The notes below the pieces were generated by a model that was not told where the DNA came from, made no database searches, and saw only the letters and a program-made list of their open reading frames with translations. Below are positions 1 through 6,058 of a DNA stretch of 9,164 nucleotides, one piece after another. Within the stretch, counting starts at the first letter, position 1. Each line of letters begins with the position of its first letter. The stretch is taken from the NCBI GenBank assembly GCA_964620345.1, contig CAZUHK010000136.1, forward strand, positions 1-9,164, in the 5' to 3' direction. A program made the position numbers and the translations under genes. Origin of the DNA: CAZUHK01 sp964620345. GTDB lineage: Bacteria > Planctomycetota > Phycisphaerae > Phycisphaerales > Zrk34.

Positions 1-1
1 C

Positions 2-295
2 CACGCCCACCGCGTGATGGAACTGCTGGGCGAGCTGGCGGGGGGGGGCGTGGCGGTGGTCGCGGTGGTACACGACATCAACCTCGCCGCGCGCTACGCC
101 GACCGGGTCTGGCTGCTGGATCGCGGCCGCCTCGCCGCGGCCGGGCCTTGGGCCGAGGTGCTTCGGCCCGCGGCGCTCGAGCGGGTGTACGGCGTGTCGC
201 TGCGGCAGATCGATCGGCCCGCGGCCGACGGCGTCGGGCGGGGCCGGCCGATGTTCGACGTCGCCGCGCTACAAGCCGCGGCCGGCTCAAGGTAG
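2..295 (+). CDS. ABC transporter ATP-binding protein, FecE/BtuD-like (C-terminal part only)
   Basis: The reading frame is open from the window edge to a TAG at 293-295, giving the last 97 residues; the start, Walker A, signature and Walker B lie upstream of the window. The H-loop histidine is visible at fragment residue 24 in the motif VVHDINLAARYADRVWLLDRG, and the tail contains GPWAEVLRPAALERVYGV. This arrangement is characteristic of ATPases that power import of iron-siderophores, heme or vitamin B12 (FecE, HmuV, BtuD families), which bind the cytoplasmic face of a two-subunit permease. The fragment appears to begin just after the D-loop. A run of nine G at 40-48 lies in the codons for AGGGV and keeps the frame. 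The substrate cannot be told from this fragment, and the permease and binding protein genes would be expected upstream. Confidence 0.88.
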   Translation, partial: HAHRVMELLGELAGGGVAVVAVVHDINLAARYADRVWLLDRGRLAAAGPWAEVLRPAALERVYGVSLRQIDRPAADGVGRGRPMFDVAALQAAAGSR

Positions 296-298
296 AAT
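293..298 (+). promoter_or_regulatory. -10-like hexamer (TAGAAT) for the gene at 307
   Basis: TAGAAT matches the consensus TATAAT at five of six bases and ends 8 nt before the ATG at 307. Transcription from such a box would start at or within a few bases of the ATG, giving a leaderless mRNA. The hexamer includes the TAG stop of the upstream ABC gene. No good -35 is visible. The same spacing is seen at 1131-1136, which is the main reason for reporting this weaker box. Confidence 0.4.
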
Positions 299-306
299 CA
301 TTCACC

Positions 307-1083
307 ATGGATCAGCTCATGCCCATCACCACCCTCGCGGACACCGGCGACTGGATCACCGCGCTGGTGACACTGGCAATCATCGTGTTTTCGATCATCG
401 GGTCGATCGCCCAGAGCGTGGGCGAGAACAAGAAGAAGCGCAGGGCCGGTCAGCGGCCGGCGCAGCGCGAGGGCGCGCCGTCGGGCGACTCGAGCGCCGA
501 GGAATTGGCCGAGCAACGCCGGCAGCAGTTGCGTGAGCTGGCCCGACGCCGGCGCGAGGCGCAGGGTGGGTCGTCGTCGCAGGCCGCGACGCGCGAGCGT
601 GAGCGAACGCGCCAGCCGGACACGCGCGAACAGCACGAGGAACGTGACCGGCAGCGCCGTCGCGCCGAGGCGCTGGCTCGTCGGCAGGAAGAGGCCCGCC
701 GTTCGCAACCGCCGCGTCGCCCCGAAGCGCCGCCGTCGCCGCGCGAGCCGATCGCCCGGCAGGCCGATCGAGCGTACAACGCCCAGAACGCGCGCCAACG
801 CACCGCGGCGGACCACGAGCTGGAGCGGCAGCGCCGCCTGGCCGAGCGCAGCGGCATGACCGCGGCGCAGAGCCAGCCGGGCCATCAGCTCCAATCGCGC
901 GTGCATCGCCATGTGCCCAACGCATCGGTGGTGCCCCAGCGCCGCGACAACCGGCACGCGGCGTGGCTGCGCTCGCTGGCGGGCAAGGACTCGCGAGCCC
1001 TGCAGCGGGCGATCATCCTCAAGGAAGTGCTCGACCCGCCGGTCGGCCTGCGCGAAACGTCCGGCCACCAGCCGATCGGCTGA
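307..1083 (+). CDS. Hypothetical single-span membrane protein with Arg/Gln/Glu-rich tail
   Basis: I do not recognise a named family. The 258-residue protein has a short N-terminal segment, one hydrophobic segment at about residues 16-36 (WITALVTLAIIVFSIIGSI), then a strongly charged Arg/Gln/Glu/Ala-rich stretch from about 40 to 185 that is probably disordered or coiled coil. A more ordered C-terminal patch follows at about 218-250, containing AAWLRSLAGKDSRALQRAII and LKEVLDPPVGLR. That patch resembles C-terminal patches of uncharacterised planctomycete membrane proteins (from memory, not searched). The ATG at 307 was chosen because the hydrophobic segment follows directly; the frame is open further upstream but overlaps the ABC gene. 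No Shine-Dalgarno sequence is evident, and a -10-like box lies 8 nt upstream. With positive charges after the span, the tail would be cytoplasmic under the positive-inside rule. The gap to the ABC gene is 11 nt, but a functional link is not supported. Confidence 0.75.
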   Translation: MDQLMPITTLADTGDWITALVTLAIIVFSIIGSIAQSVGENKKKRRAGQRPAQREGAPSGDSSAEELAEQRRQQLRELARRRREAQGGSSSQAATRERERTRQPDTREQHEERDRQRRRAEALARRQEEARRSQPPRRPEAPPSPREPIARQADRAYNAQNARQRTAADHELERQRRLAERSGMTAAQSQPGHQLQSRVHRHVPNASVVPQRRDNRHAAWLRSLAGKDSRALQRAIILKEVLDPPVGLRETSGHQPIG

Positions 1084-1127
1084 GCGGTGGGCGGCGATCC
1101 TGCAAATCCGGCGCGGATAGTCAGCAT

Positions 1128-1136
1128 TGTTATAAT
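1128..1136 (+). promoter_or_regulatory. Extended -10 promoter (TGTTATAAT) for the M24 peptidase gene
   Basis: A perfect TATAAT at 1131-1136 is preceded by TG plus one base at 1128-1130, an extended -10 element that can work without a good -35; none is seen around 1108-1113. The box ends 8 nt before the ATG at 1145, so the predicted transcription start falls on or next to the start codon. This implies a leaderless mRNA, in keeping with the absence of a ribosome binding site. It may also drive accB and accC downstream. Confidence 0.7.
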
Positions 1137-1144
1137 CCCTCGCC

Positions 1145-2281
1145 ATGGCAAAGGCACCAAGCAAAGCGTCGGGCACAAAGTCGCGATCGGGCGGCTGGCC
1201 CAAGCATCTGGGCGCCCGCCTCAAAGCCCTGCGCGCCCGCATGGCCGACGCGGATATCGATGCGCTGCTGGTCACCGGTCGCAACGACGTGCGGTACCTC
1301 ACCGACTTTCCCGGCGAGGACACCTGGGCGCTGGTCGAGCCGCGCAAGCTCACGCTGATCAGCGATGCTCGATTCGATCAGGAGATCGACCAGTCCTGCC
1401 CCTTTGTGAAGAAGGTGCTGCGTGAGGGACCGATGGCCGATGCCCTGGCCGCGCTGGTCGGCGATTCCAAGCTCAAGACCCTCGGCTTCCAGGCCGAGCT
1501 CCTTTCGGTCGAGCAGCACCGCAAGCTCGACGACAAGCTCAAGGGCGCCAAGCTCGCGGCCACGACCGACTGGCTGATCGAACAGCGGTCGGTGAAGGAC
1601 GAGGTGGAGCTGCGCCACATCCGTCGGGCGATCGCGCTGATGGAGCAGGCGCTGACGCAGACGCTCGACCAGATCCGCCCGGGCATGAGCGAGGCGGAGG
1701 TGGTGGCGCTGCTGGAATACAACATGCGGTGGATCGGCGCTCAGGGGGTCGCGTTCGCGACGATCGTGGCGATGGGGCCCAACGGCGCGCTGCCGCACCA
1801 CCTGCCCGGCCGCACGCGCGTCAAGGCCAACACGCCGATCCTCATCGACTGCGGCGCCGTGGCCGGCGGCTACTGCTCGGACATGACGCGCGTGGTCACC
1901 ATGGGCGGGTTCAGCCAGAAGCTCACCGAGGTGTACCACGTCGTGCGCGATGCCCAGCTCCAGGCGATCGACGCGATCGCGCCGGGCAAGGCGATGAAGG
2001 ACATCGACGCGATCGCCCGCCGGCACATCGAGCAAGCCGGCTACGGCGAGTACTTCGGCCACGGCTTGGGCCACGGCATCGGGCTGGACATCCACGAAAA
2101 GCCCGTGCTCAGCAAGCGGGCTCAGGGCGAGCTGCGGCCGGGTCAGGTGGTGACCGTGGAGCCGGGCGTGTACCTGCCGGGCGTGGGGGGCATCCGCATC
2201 GAGGATGACGTGCTGGTGACCGACAAGGGCCATCGGAAGCTGACGACCTTGCCCAGCGACATGGAATCCGCGATCATTTAG
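1145..2281 (+). CDS. M24 family metallopeptidase (Xaa-Pro aminopeptidase/prolidase type)
   Basis: The 378-residue cytoplasmic protein has a creatinase-type N-terminal domain (about 20-145) and a pita-bread catalytic domain (about 155-375). All five expected metal ligands are present: Asp235 (LIDCGAV), Asp246 (YCSDMTR), His310 (HGLGHGIGLDIHE), Glu339 (VTVEPGVY) and Glu353 (IRIEDD). His306 and His317 match the catalytic histidines flanking the metal-binding one in E. coli PepP. Family members bind two metal ions, usually manganese or cobalt, and remove the residue before a proline or split Xaa-Pro dipeptides. Length is close to the short bacterial forms (YqhT, PepQ) and below E. coli PepP, so aminopeptidase and prolidase are not resolved. 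The first 20 residues are basic and Ser/Gly-rich. The ATG lies 8 nt after an extended -10 box. accB follows 87 nt downstream, an order known from other bacteria, where efp often sits between. Confidence 0.95.
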   Translation: MAKAPSKASGTKSRSGGWPKHLGARLKALRARMADADIDALLVTGRNDVRYLTDFPGEDTWALVEPRKLTLISDARFDQEIDQSCPFVKKVLREGPMADALAALVGDSKLKTLGFQAELLSVEQHRKLDDKLKGAKLAATTDWLIEQRSVKDEVELRHIRRAIALMEQALTQTLDQIRPGMSEAEVVALLEYNMRWIGAQGVAFATIVAMGPNGALPHHLPGRTRVKANTPILIDCGAVAGGYCSDMTRVVTMGGFSQKLTEVYHVVRDAQLQAIDAIAPGKAMKDIDAIARRHIEQAGYGEYFGHGLGHGIGLDIHEKPVLSKRAQGELRPGQVVTVEPGVYLPGVGGIRIEDDVLVTDKGHRKLTTLPSDMESAII

Positions 2282-2368
2282 CTTCTGTGAGCGAGCGGCG
2301 CGTTTGGGCGTCGCGCCCCGCGGCCCCGTGCCGCGCCGATGCTCCAAGACACGCAACGGGACCGTTCC

Positions 2369-2821
2369 ATGATCGAGATGCGAAAACTGCGTGAGCTGGT
2401 CAAGCTCATGAAGGAAAACGACCTGTGCGAGCTGGACATTCGCGACGCGGATGAACAGGTCACACTCAAGCGTCCGGCCCCCCAGGCCGAGCCGACCGTG
2501 GTGCATGCGCCGCCGCCGCCCGCCGCCGCGGCGCCCGCGCCGACCCCGGCCGCCGACGCCGGGCCCGCGGCCGACGAGGGGCTGGTCGAGATCGTCAGCC
2601 CCATGGTCGGCACGTTCTATACCGCGGCCAACCCCGATTCCGAGCCGTTCGTCCGCCCCGGCTCGCGCGTGGGCCCCGACGATGTGGTGTGCATCATCGA
2701 GGCCATGAAGGTCTTCAACGAAATCAAGGCCGAAACCGCCGGCACGATCGAGAAGGTGCTGGTCACCAACGGCCAGGCCGTCGAGTTCGGCCAGGCGATG
2801 TTCCTGGTCAAACCGGAGTGA
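2369..2821 (+). CDS. accB: Biotin carboxyl carrier protein of acetyl-CoA carboxylase (AccB)
   Basis: This 150-residue protein carries biotin between the biotin carboxylase and carboxyltransferase halves of acetyl-CoA carboxylase. It has the family's usual N-terminal helix (MRKLRELVKLMKENDL), a Pro/Ala-rich mobile linker at about 36-70, and a C-terminal biotinyl domain (about 71-150). The biotin-accepting lysine is Lys114 in EAMKVFNEIKAE, 36 residues from the C-terminus as is typical; most bacterial versions read AMKM or AMKL, here AMKV. The start at 2369 is preferred because it gives the conserved N-terminus; an in-frame ATG at 2339 would add ten residues and has no ribosome binding site, and an ATG at 2378 is also possible. 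No strong Shine-Dalgarno sequence is present. The gene lies 87 nt after the peptidase gene and 79 nt before accC and is probably co-transcribed with both. Confidence 0.95.
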   Translation: MIEMRKLRELVKLMKENDLCELDIRDADEQVTLKRPAPQAEPTVVHAPPPPAAAAPAPTPAADAGPAADEGLVEIVSPMVGTFYTAANPDSEPFVRPGSRVGPDDVVCIIEAMKVFNEIKAETAGTIEKVLVTNGQAVEFGQAMFLVKPE

Positions 2822-2889
2822 ATCGGTGAATCAGTGAATCGGTTGATCAGTCAGACCGACGCCACCCACCGATCCACCGATCCACCGAT
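2822..2889 (+). repeat. 8-nt repeat array forming a 22-bp imperfect hairpin between accB and accC
   Basis: Almost the whole intergenic region is made of 8-nt units. The left arm (2822-2843) contains ATCGGT, ATCAGT and ATCGGT separated by GA; the right arm (2868-2889) contains three copies of ACCGAT separated by CC. The arms pair as a 22-position stem with only three A-C mismatches and a 24-nt loop (2844-2867), and the right arm ends 11 nt before the accC ATG. The array begins at the base after the accB stop. The structure is seen directly; a role in attenuation, mRNA stability or translation of accC is inference. It could also be a dispersed repeat inserted neutrally. Confidence 0.8.
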
Positions 2890-2900
2890 AAACCAACCGC

Positions 2901-4247
2901 ATGTTCTCACGAATTCTGATTGCCAACCGAGGTGAAATCGCGCTGCGGATCATCCGCGCGGCGCGCGAGCTGGGCGTGGAGTCGGTCGCGGTGTATTCCG
3001 AGGCCGACCGCGGCGGCGTCTGGCTGGCCGCGGCCGACCGGTCGATCTGCATCGGCCCCGGGCCCGCGGCGCAGAGCTACCTCAACATCCCCAGCATCGT
3101 CGCCGCGGCCGAAGTGGCCAACGTCGATGCGATCCATCCGGGCTACGGCTTCCTGGCGGAGAACGCCCACTTCGCGGAGATCTGCCGAAGCTGCCGGATC
3201 GAGTTCATCGGCCCCAGCGTCGAGGCGATGCAGCAACTGGGCGACAAGGTCGCCTGTAAGCAACTGGCCGTGGCCACCGGCGTGCCGACGTTTCCGGGCT
3301 CCAAGGGCAAGATCGAGAACGAAGACGAGGCGCTGAAGATCGCCCAGAAGATCGGCTACCCGGTGATCATCAAGGCCGCGGCCGGCGGCGGCGGGCGGGG
3401 CATGCGCATCGCCCACAACGACATCGCCCTGCGCTCGGGCCTGCACTCGGCCCGCGCCGAGGCCGACGCGGCGTTCGGCGACGCCACCGTCTATATCGAA
3501 AAGTTCCTCGAACACGCCCGGCACGTCGAGGTGCAGATCCTCGGCGACAAGCACGGCAACGTCATCCACCTCTTCGAGCGCGACTGCACCCTGCAACGCC
3601 GCCACCAGAAGCTCATCGAGGAAGCGCCCTGCCCGGTGCTCGACGCCAAGACGCGCCAGAAGCTCTGCCAGGCCGCGGTGCGACTGGCCGAGGCCGCCGG
3701 CTACTACGGTGCCGGCACCGTCGAGTTCCTGCTCGATCCCAGGACCAACGACTTCTACCTGCTGGAGGTCAACACCCGCGTGCAGGTCGAGCACCCGGTG
3801 ACCGAGTGCGTCACCGGCGTGGACATCGTGCGCGAGATGTTCCGCATCTCCAGCGGCGAGAAGCTCAGCGTCAGGCAGGCGGACGTCGCGATCCGCGGCC
3901 ACGCGATGGAGTGCCGCATCAACGCCGAAGACCCCGACCGCAACTTCGCCCCGCAGCCGGGGTTGATCGACACGTTCATCCCGCCCGGCGGGCTGGGCGT
4001 GCGGATGGACACCCACGTCCACGCCGGCTACCGCGTGCCGCCCAACTACGATTCGATGATCGCCAAGCTCATCGTCCACGCCGAGGATCGTGAGGCGGCG
4101 CGTCTGCGCATGCAGCGCGCCCTGCACGAGTTCCAGATCGGTCCCATCGCCACGACCATCCCGTTGCACCGGCGGTTGCTCAACAACTCCCACGTGGTCA
4201 ACAACGACGTGGACATCCACTTCGTAGAGCGCCTGCTCGGCGGCTGA
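2901..4247 (+). CDS. accC: Biotin carboxylase subunit of acetyl-CoA carboxylase (AccC)
   Basis: The 448-residue protein carboxylates the biotin of AccB using ATP and bicarbonate, the first half-reaction of malonyl-CoA synthesis. Length matches E. coli AccC (449). Visible features are the N-terminal MFSRILIANRGEIALRI fold, HPGYGFLAEN, the ATP-grasp Gly-rich loop AAGGGGRGM (160-168), and residues matching the E. coli active site: Lys116, Lys158, His208, Glu275, Glu289, Asn291, Arg293 and Glu297 (EVNTRVQVEHPVTE), and Arg339 (ECRINAEDP). No key residue is missing. It ends soon after the biotin carboxylase C-terminal domain, so it is the stand-alone subunit and not a fused propionyl-CoA or pyruvate carboxylase. 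No Shine-Dalgarno site is seen before the ATG; an 8-nt repeat hairpin ends 11 nt upstream. The carboxyltransferase genes accA and accD are not in the window. Confidence 0.97.
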   Translation: MFSRILIANRGEIALRIIRAARELGVESVAVYSEADRGGVWLAAADRSICIGPGPAAQSYLNIPSIVAAAEVANVDAIHPGYGFLAENAHFAEICRSCRIEFIGPSVEAMQQLGDKVACKQLAVATGVPTFPGSKGKIENEDEALKIAQKIGYPVIIKAAAGGGGRGMRIAHNDIALRSGLHSARAEADAAFGDATVYIEKFLEHARHVEVQILGDKHGNVIHLFERDCTLQRRHQKLIEEAPCPVLDAKTRQKLCQAAVRLAEAAGYYGAGTVEFLLDPRTNDFYLLEVNTRVQVEHPVTECVTGVDIVREMFRISSGEKLSVRQADVAIRGHAMECRINAEDPDRNFAPQPGLIDTFIPPGGLGVRMDTHVHAGYRVPPNYDSMIAKLIVHAEDREAARLRMQRALHEFQIGPIATTIPLHRRLLNNSHVVNNDVDIHFVERLLGG

Positions 4248-4277
4248 CCCACCCCCGAGCCCCACCAAACCCATCTA

Positions 4278-4305
4278 AAGCCCGGCCACCGCCGTGGCCG
4301 GGCTT
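4278..4305. terminator. Bidirectional terminator hairpin between convergent genes
   Basis: A perfect 12-bp stem, AAGCCCGGCCAC at 4278-4289 and its complement at 4294-4305, encloses a 4-nt loop. It lies 30 nt after the accC stop and 70 nt beyond the stop of the convergent cvpA-like gene. Tails are short in T on either side (CTT on the plus strand, CTTTAGATGGGTTT on the minus strand), so it is not a textbook intrinsic terminator, but position and stem strength fit a shared one. Confidence 0.8.
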
Positions 4306-4309
4306 CTGC

Positions 4310-4331
4310 CTCTGCCGCGCCTCTGCCGCGC
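4310..4331. repeat. Two tandem copies of an 11-bp unit
   Basis: CTCTGCCGCGC occurs twice in direct succession and is followed by a partial third copy (CTCTT). It lies in the convergent intergenic region beside the terminator hairpin. The rest of 4248-4375 is C-rich and shows no other structure or gene. Confidence 0.7.
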
Positions 4332-4375
4332 CTCTTCAAGTTCCAGTTCCTCCACCCACCCCCACCCCGCCCCGA

Positions 4376-6058
4376 TCACTCGGGCACGCCGATGTCGATC
4401 GCGTGGCCCTTGCCGCTGATGCGGAAGGTGGTCAGCCGGTCGCCGGGGTTGGCCAGGAAGTAGAGGTAGAGCGTGTCGCCGTCGCCCGTTTCCTTTAGCT
4501 CGATCTCGCGCATCGACTGCAGGCGGCGGCCGGTGAAGTGCAGGATCATGCGATTGCGGTTGGCGATGACGTAGCCGATCGGGGCGTACTGGTCGCGGCC
4601 GGTGTCGGTGATCAGCCGCGGTGGTTCGAGCGTCCGGGCCAGCTCGCGTGCCCGGCCCAACAGCGACCGAGCGTTCTGGTGGTTCACCGCGACGCGGACG
4701 ACCGACGTGGTCGCCGTGTACTGGACTTGGCTGATGCGAAGGTTCTCGTTCACGCCGTGGGCATCGCGGAACTCAACGACCCCCTGCACCGGCGTGAGCT
4801 GGTTGTTGTCGTTCCACGGCCGGCCGCCGATCTGCTCGCTGATCCAGTTCTTGCTCAGCGAGGTGGGCAGGTCCGCGGTGACGCTGACGGTGAAGCCCCT
4901 GGTGCCGGCCCCGGCGTTGTCGGTCTCGACCATCTGCTGCGTGGCGCCGCCGTTGTCCGGCTCGCCGCCGTCGGCGTCGGGCTGATCGGGCTTTGTCCAC
5001 TGGATCGACTGGACCCACTGCGCCGCGGCCTGATCGGTCGTGTCCGCGTCGGGCAGCGGCAGGCGGACCTGCTTGATGCGGATGAACCGCGGGTCGAGGC
5101 CGGCGGGGAGATGGAAGATCCAGTCGAACGTTTCCTCGACGGGGTTGGCGCGGGTGCGGGCGAAGCCGTCGGCCGCGAACGAGCCGAACGCATCGCGGAA
5201 CACCCAGCCGACCGGCGTGATCGGCTCGCTGGGCCCGTCGGCCTTGCCGGCCAGCAGCGTGACCTGCGCCGCGGTCGCGGTGAAGTGGCTGTCCGGGTCC
5301 GGGTCGGGCGGCAGATCCTTGACCCCTTCGAGGTTGTGTCGGGTCGTGATGACGATCAGTCGCTGACCGCCGGCGGGTCGGGCGGCTTTGGCCGCGGCGG
5401 GCAGCGTGTCGGCAGGCGCCTCGAACGCGCGGGCGACCTCGACGTTCCGCGGCATCATCGTCGCCCGGGCGCCATCGCGGCTGGTCAGGCCGAACACCGC
5501 GGACGCCCGGGCGATTTGGGGCATGTGCCGCGGCAGCGAGACGGCGCTGAACGCCGGCGACAGCGAGCCGCCGCTGAGTATCGTGAACGCCGAGCCGGCG
5601 ATCGTGTCCGCGGGAATCCACAGCGAATCCTTCACGACCAGCTCGCCGGCCGGGTCCAGCTCGTAGCGCTGAAACGAGCCGATGCTGAACGGCGCGATGT
5701 AGTTCAGGCCGATCACCATCAGCCCCGCGGTGAGGGTGGCGCTGACAAAGCCCACCGCGCCGCCGAGAATCTGATCGATCAGCGAAGGAAAGTGCACGTT
5801 GCCGCCGACCAGCTTGTCGGTCGCCATGCGCAACAGCAGCAGCGTTAGCACGAACGGCGCCAGCAGCCCCACGCCCCAGGCCATCTCGGGCATGCGGTCC
5901 AGCAGGTAGCCGTAGGTCAGCGGCTCCCACAGTGCGAGCGCGACCGCCCCGGCCAAAACCGTCACCACCAGGTGCAGGATCGCGCTGAACAGGCCCTGCG
6001 TGCTGAAGAAGAAGGCCAGCAGGAGGATGAACGCGACGACCAGCATGTTGGCGATCAT
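4376..6058 (-). CDS. CvpA-family membrane protein with long C-terminal extension
   Basis: The 560-residue protein starts with a CvpA-like membrane domain of about four hydrophobic segments (roughly residues 3-20, 24-43, 60-79 and 98-122), including the family-typical LIDQILGGAVGFVSATLTAGLMVIG. CvpA proteins are inner-membrane proteins first linked to colicin V production; their biochemical role is poorly known. Residues 130-560 are soluble, with an acidic Gly/Asn/Asp-rich linker at about 355-385. The last 85 residues (ITDTGRDQYAPIGYV, then LYLYFLANPGDRLTTFRI) look like a beta-rich domain, resembling DUF4352-type folds by eye only. Typical CvpA is about 160-200 residues, so most of this protein is extra. 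The ATG at 6058 overlaps the stop of the upstream gene as ATGA, indicating translational coupling. A longer upstream reading in this frame overlaps the pseudo-ATPase gene and is not credible. Confidence 0.82.
   Translation of the reverse strand: MIANMLVVAFILLLAFFFSTQGLFSAILHLVVTVLAGAVALALWEPLTYGYLLDRMPEMAWGVGLLAPFVLTLLLLRMATDKLVGGNVHFPSLIDQILGGAVGFVSATLTAGLMVIGLNYIAPFSIGSFQRYELDPAGELVVKDSLWIPADTIAGSAFTILSGGSLSPAFSAVSLPRHMPQIARASAVFGLTSRDGARATMMPRNVEVARAFEAPADTLPAAAKAARPAGGQRLIVITTRHNLEGVKDLPPDPDPDSHFTATAAQVTLLAGKADGPSEPITPVGWVFRDAFGSFAADGFARTRANPVEETFDWIFHLPAGLDPRFIRIKQVRLPLPDADTTDQAAAQWVQSIQWTKPDQPDADGGEPDNGGATQQMVETDNAGAGTRGFTVSVTADLPTSLSKNWISEQIGGRPWNDNNQLTPVQGVVEFRDAHGVNENLRISQVQYTATTSVVRVAVNHQNARSLLGRARELARTLEPPRLITDTGRDQYAPIGYVIANRNRMILHFTGRRLQSMREIELKETGDGDTLYLYFLANPGDRLTTFRISGKGHAIDIGVPE

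Noticed and set aside
298..1353. Long minus-strand open frame (351 codons) opposite the small membrane protein gene
   Set aside because: It spans two unrelated plus-strand genes and their promoter, has a composition dominated by Arg/Ala/Leu, and shows no domain; it is a by-product of high GC.
2297..2317. GGCGCG/CGCGCC inverted repeat between the peptidase gene and accB as a terminator
   Set aside because: The stem is only 6 bp with a 9-nt loop and no T tract; such pairs arise easily in this GC-rich sequence, and the genes are likely co-transcribed.
1130..2506. Minus-strand open frame of 458 codons opposite the M24 peptidase gene
   Set aside because: The plus strand has all five metal ligands of a real family; the minus product is His/Asp/Val-rich with no recognisable motif, typical of an antisense shadow.
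2822..2889. CRISPR array as an explanation for the 8-nt repeats
   Set aside because: The units are far too short, contiguous without spacers, and no cas gene is present.
2907..4274. Minus-strand open frame of 455 codons opposite accC
   Set aside because: It is an exact antisense shadow of a highly conserved accC and also crosses the terminator hairpin.
4538..5848. Plus-strand open frame of 436 codons opposite the cvpA-like gene
   Set aside because: No domain or motif is seen, and the minus frame has clear membrane segments and an ATGA coupling to its neighbour.
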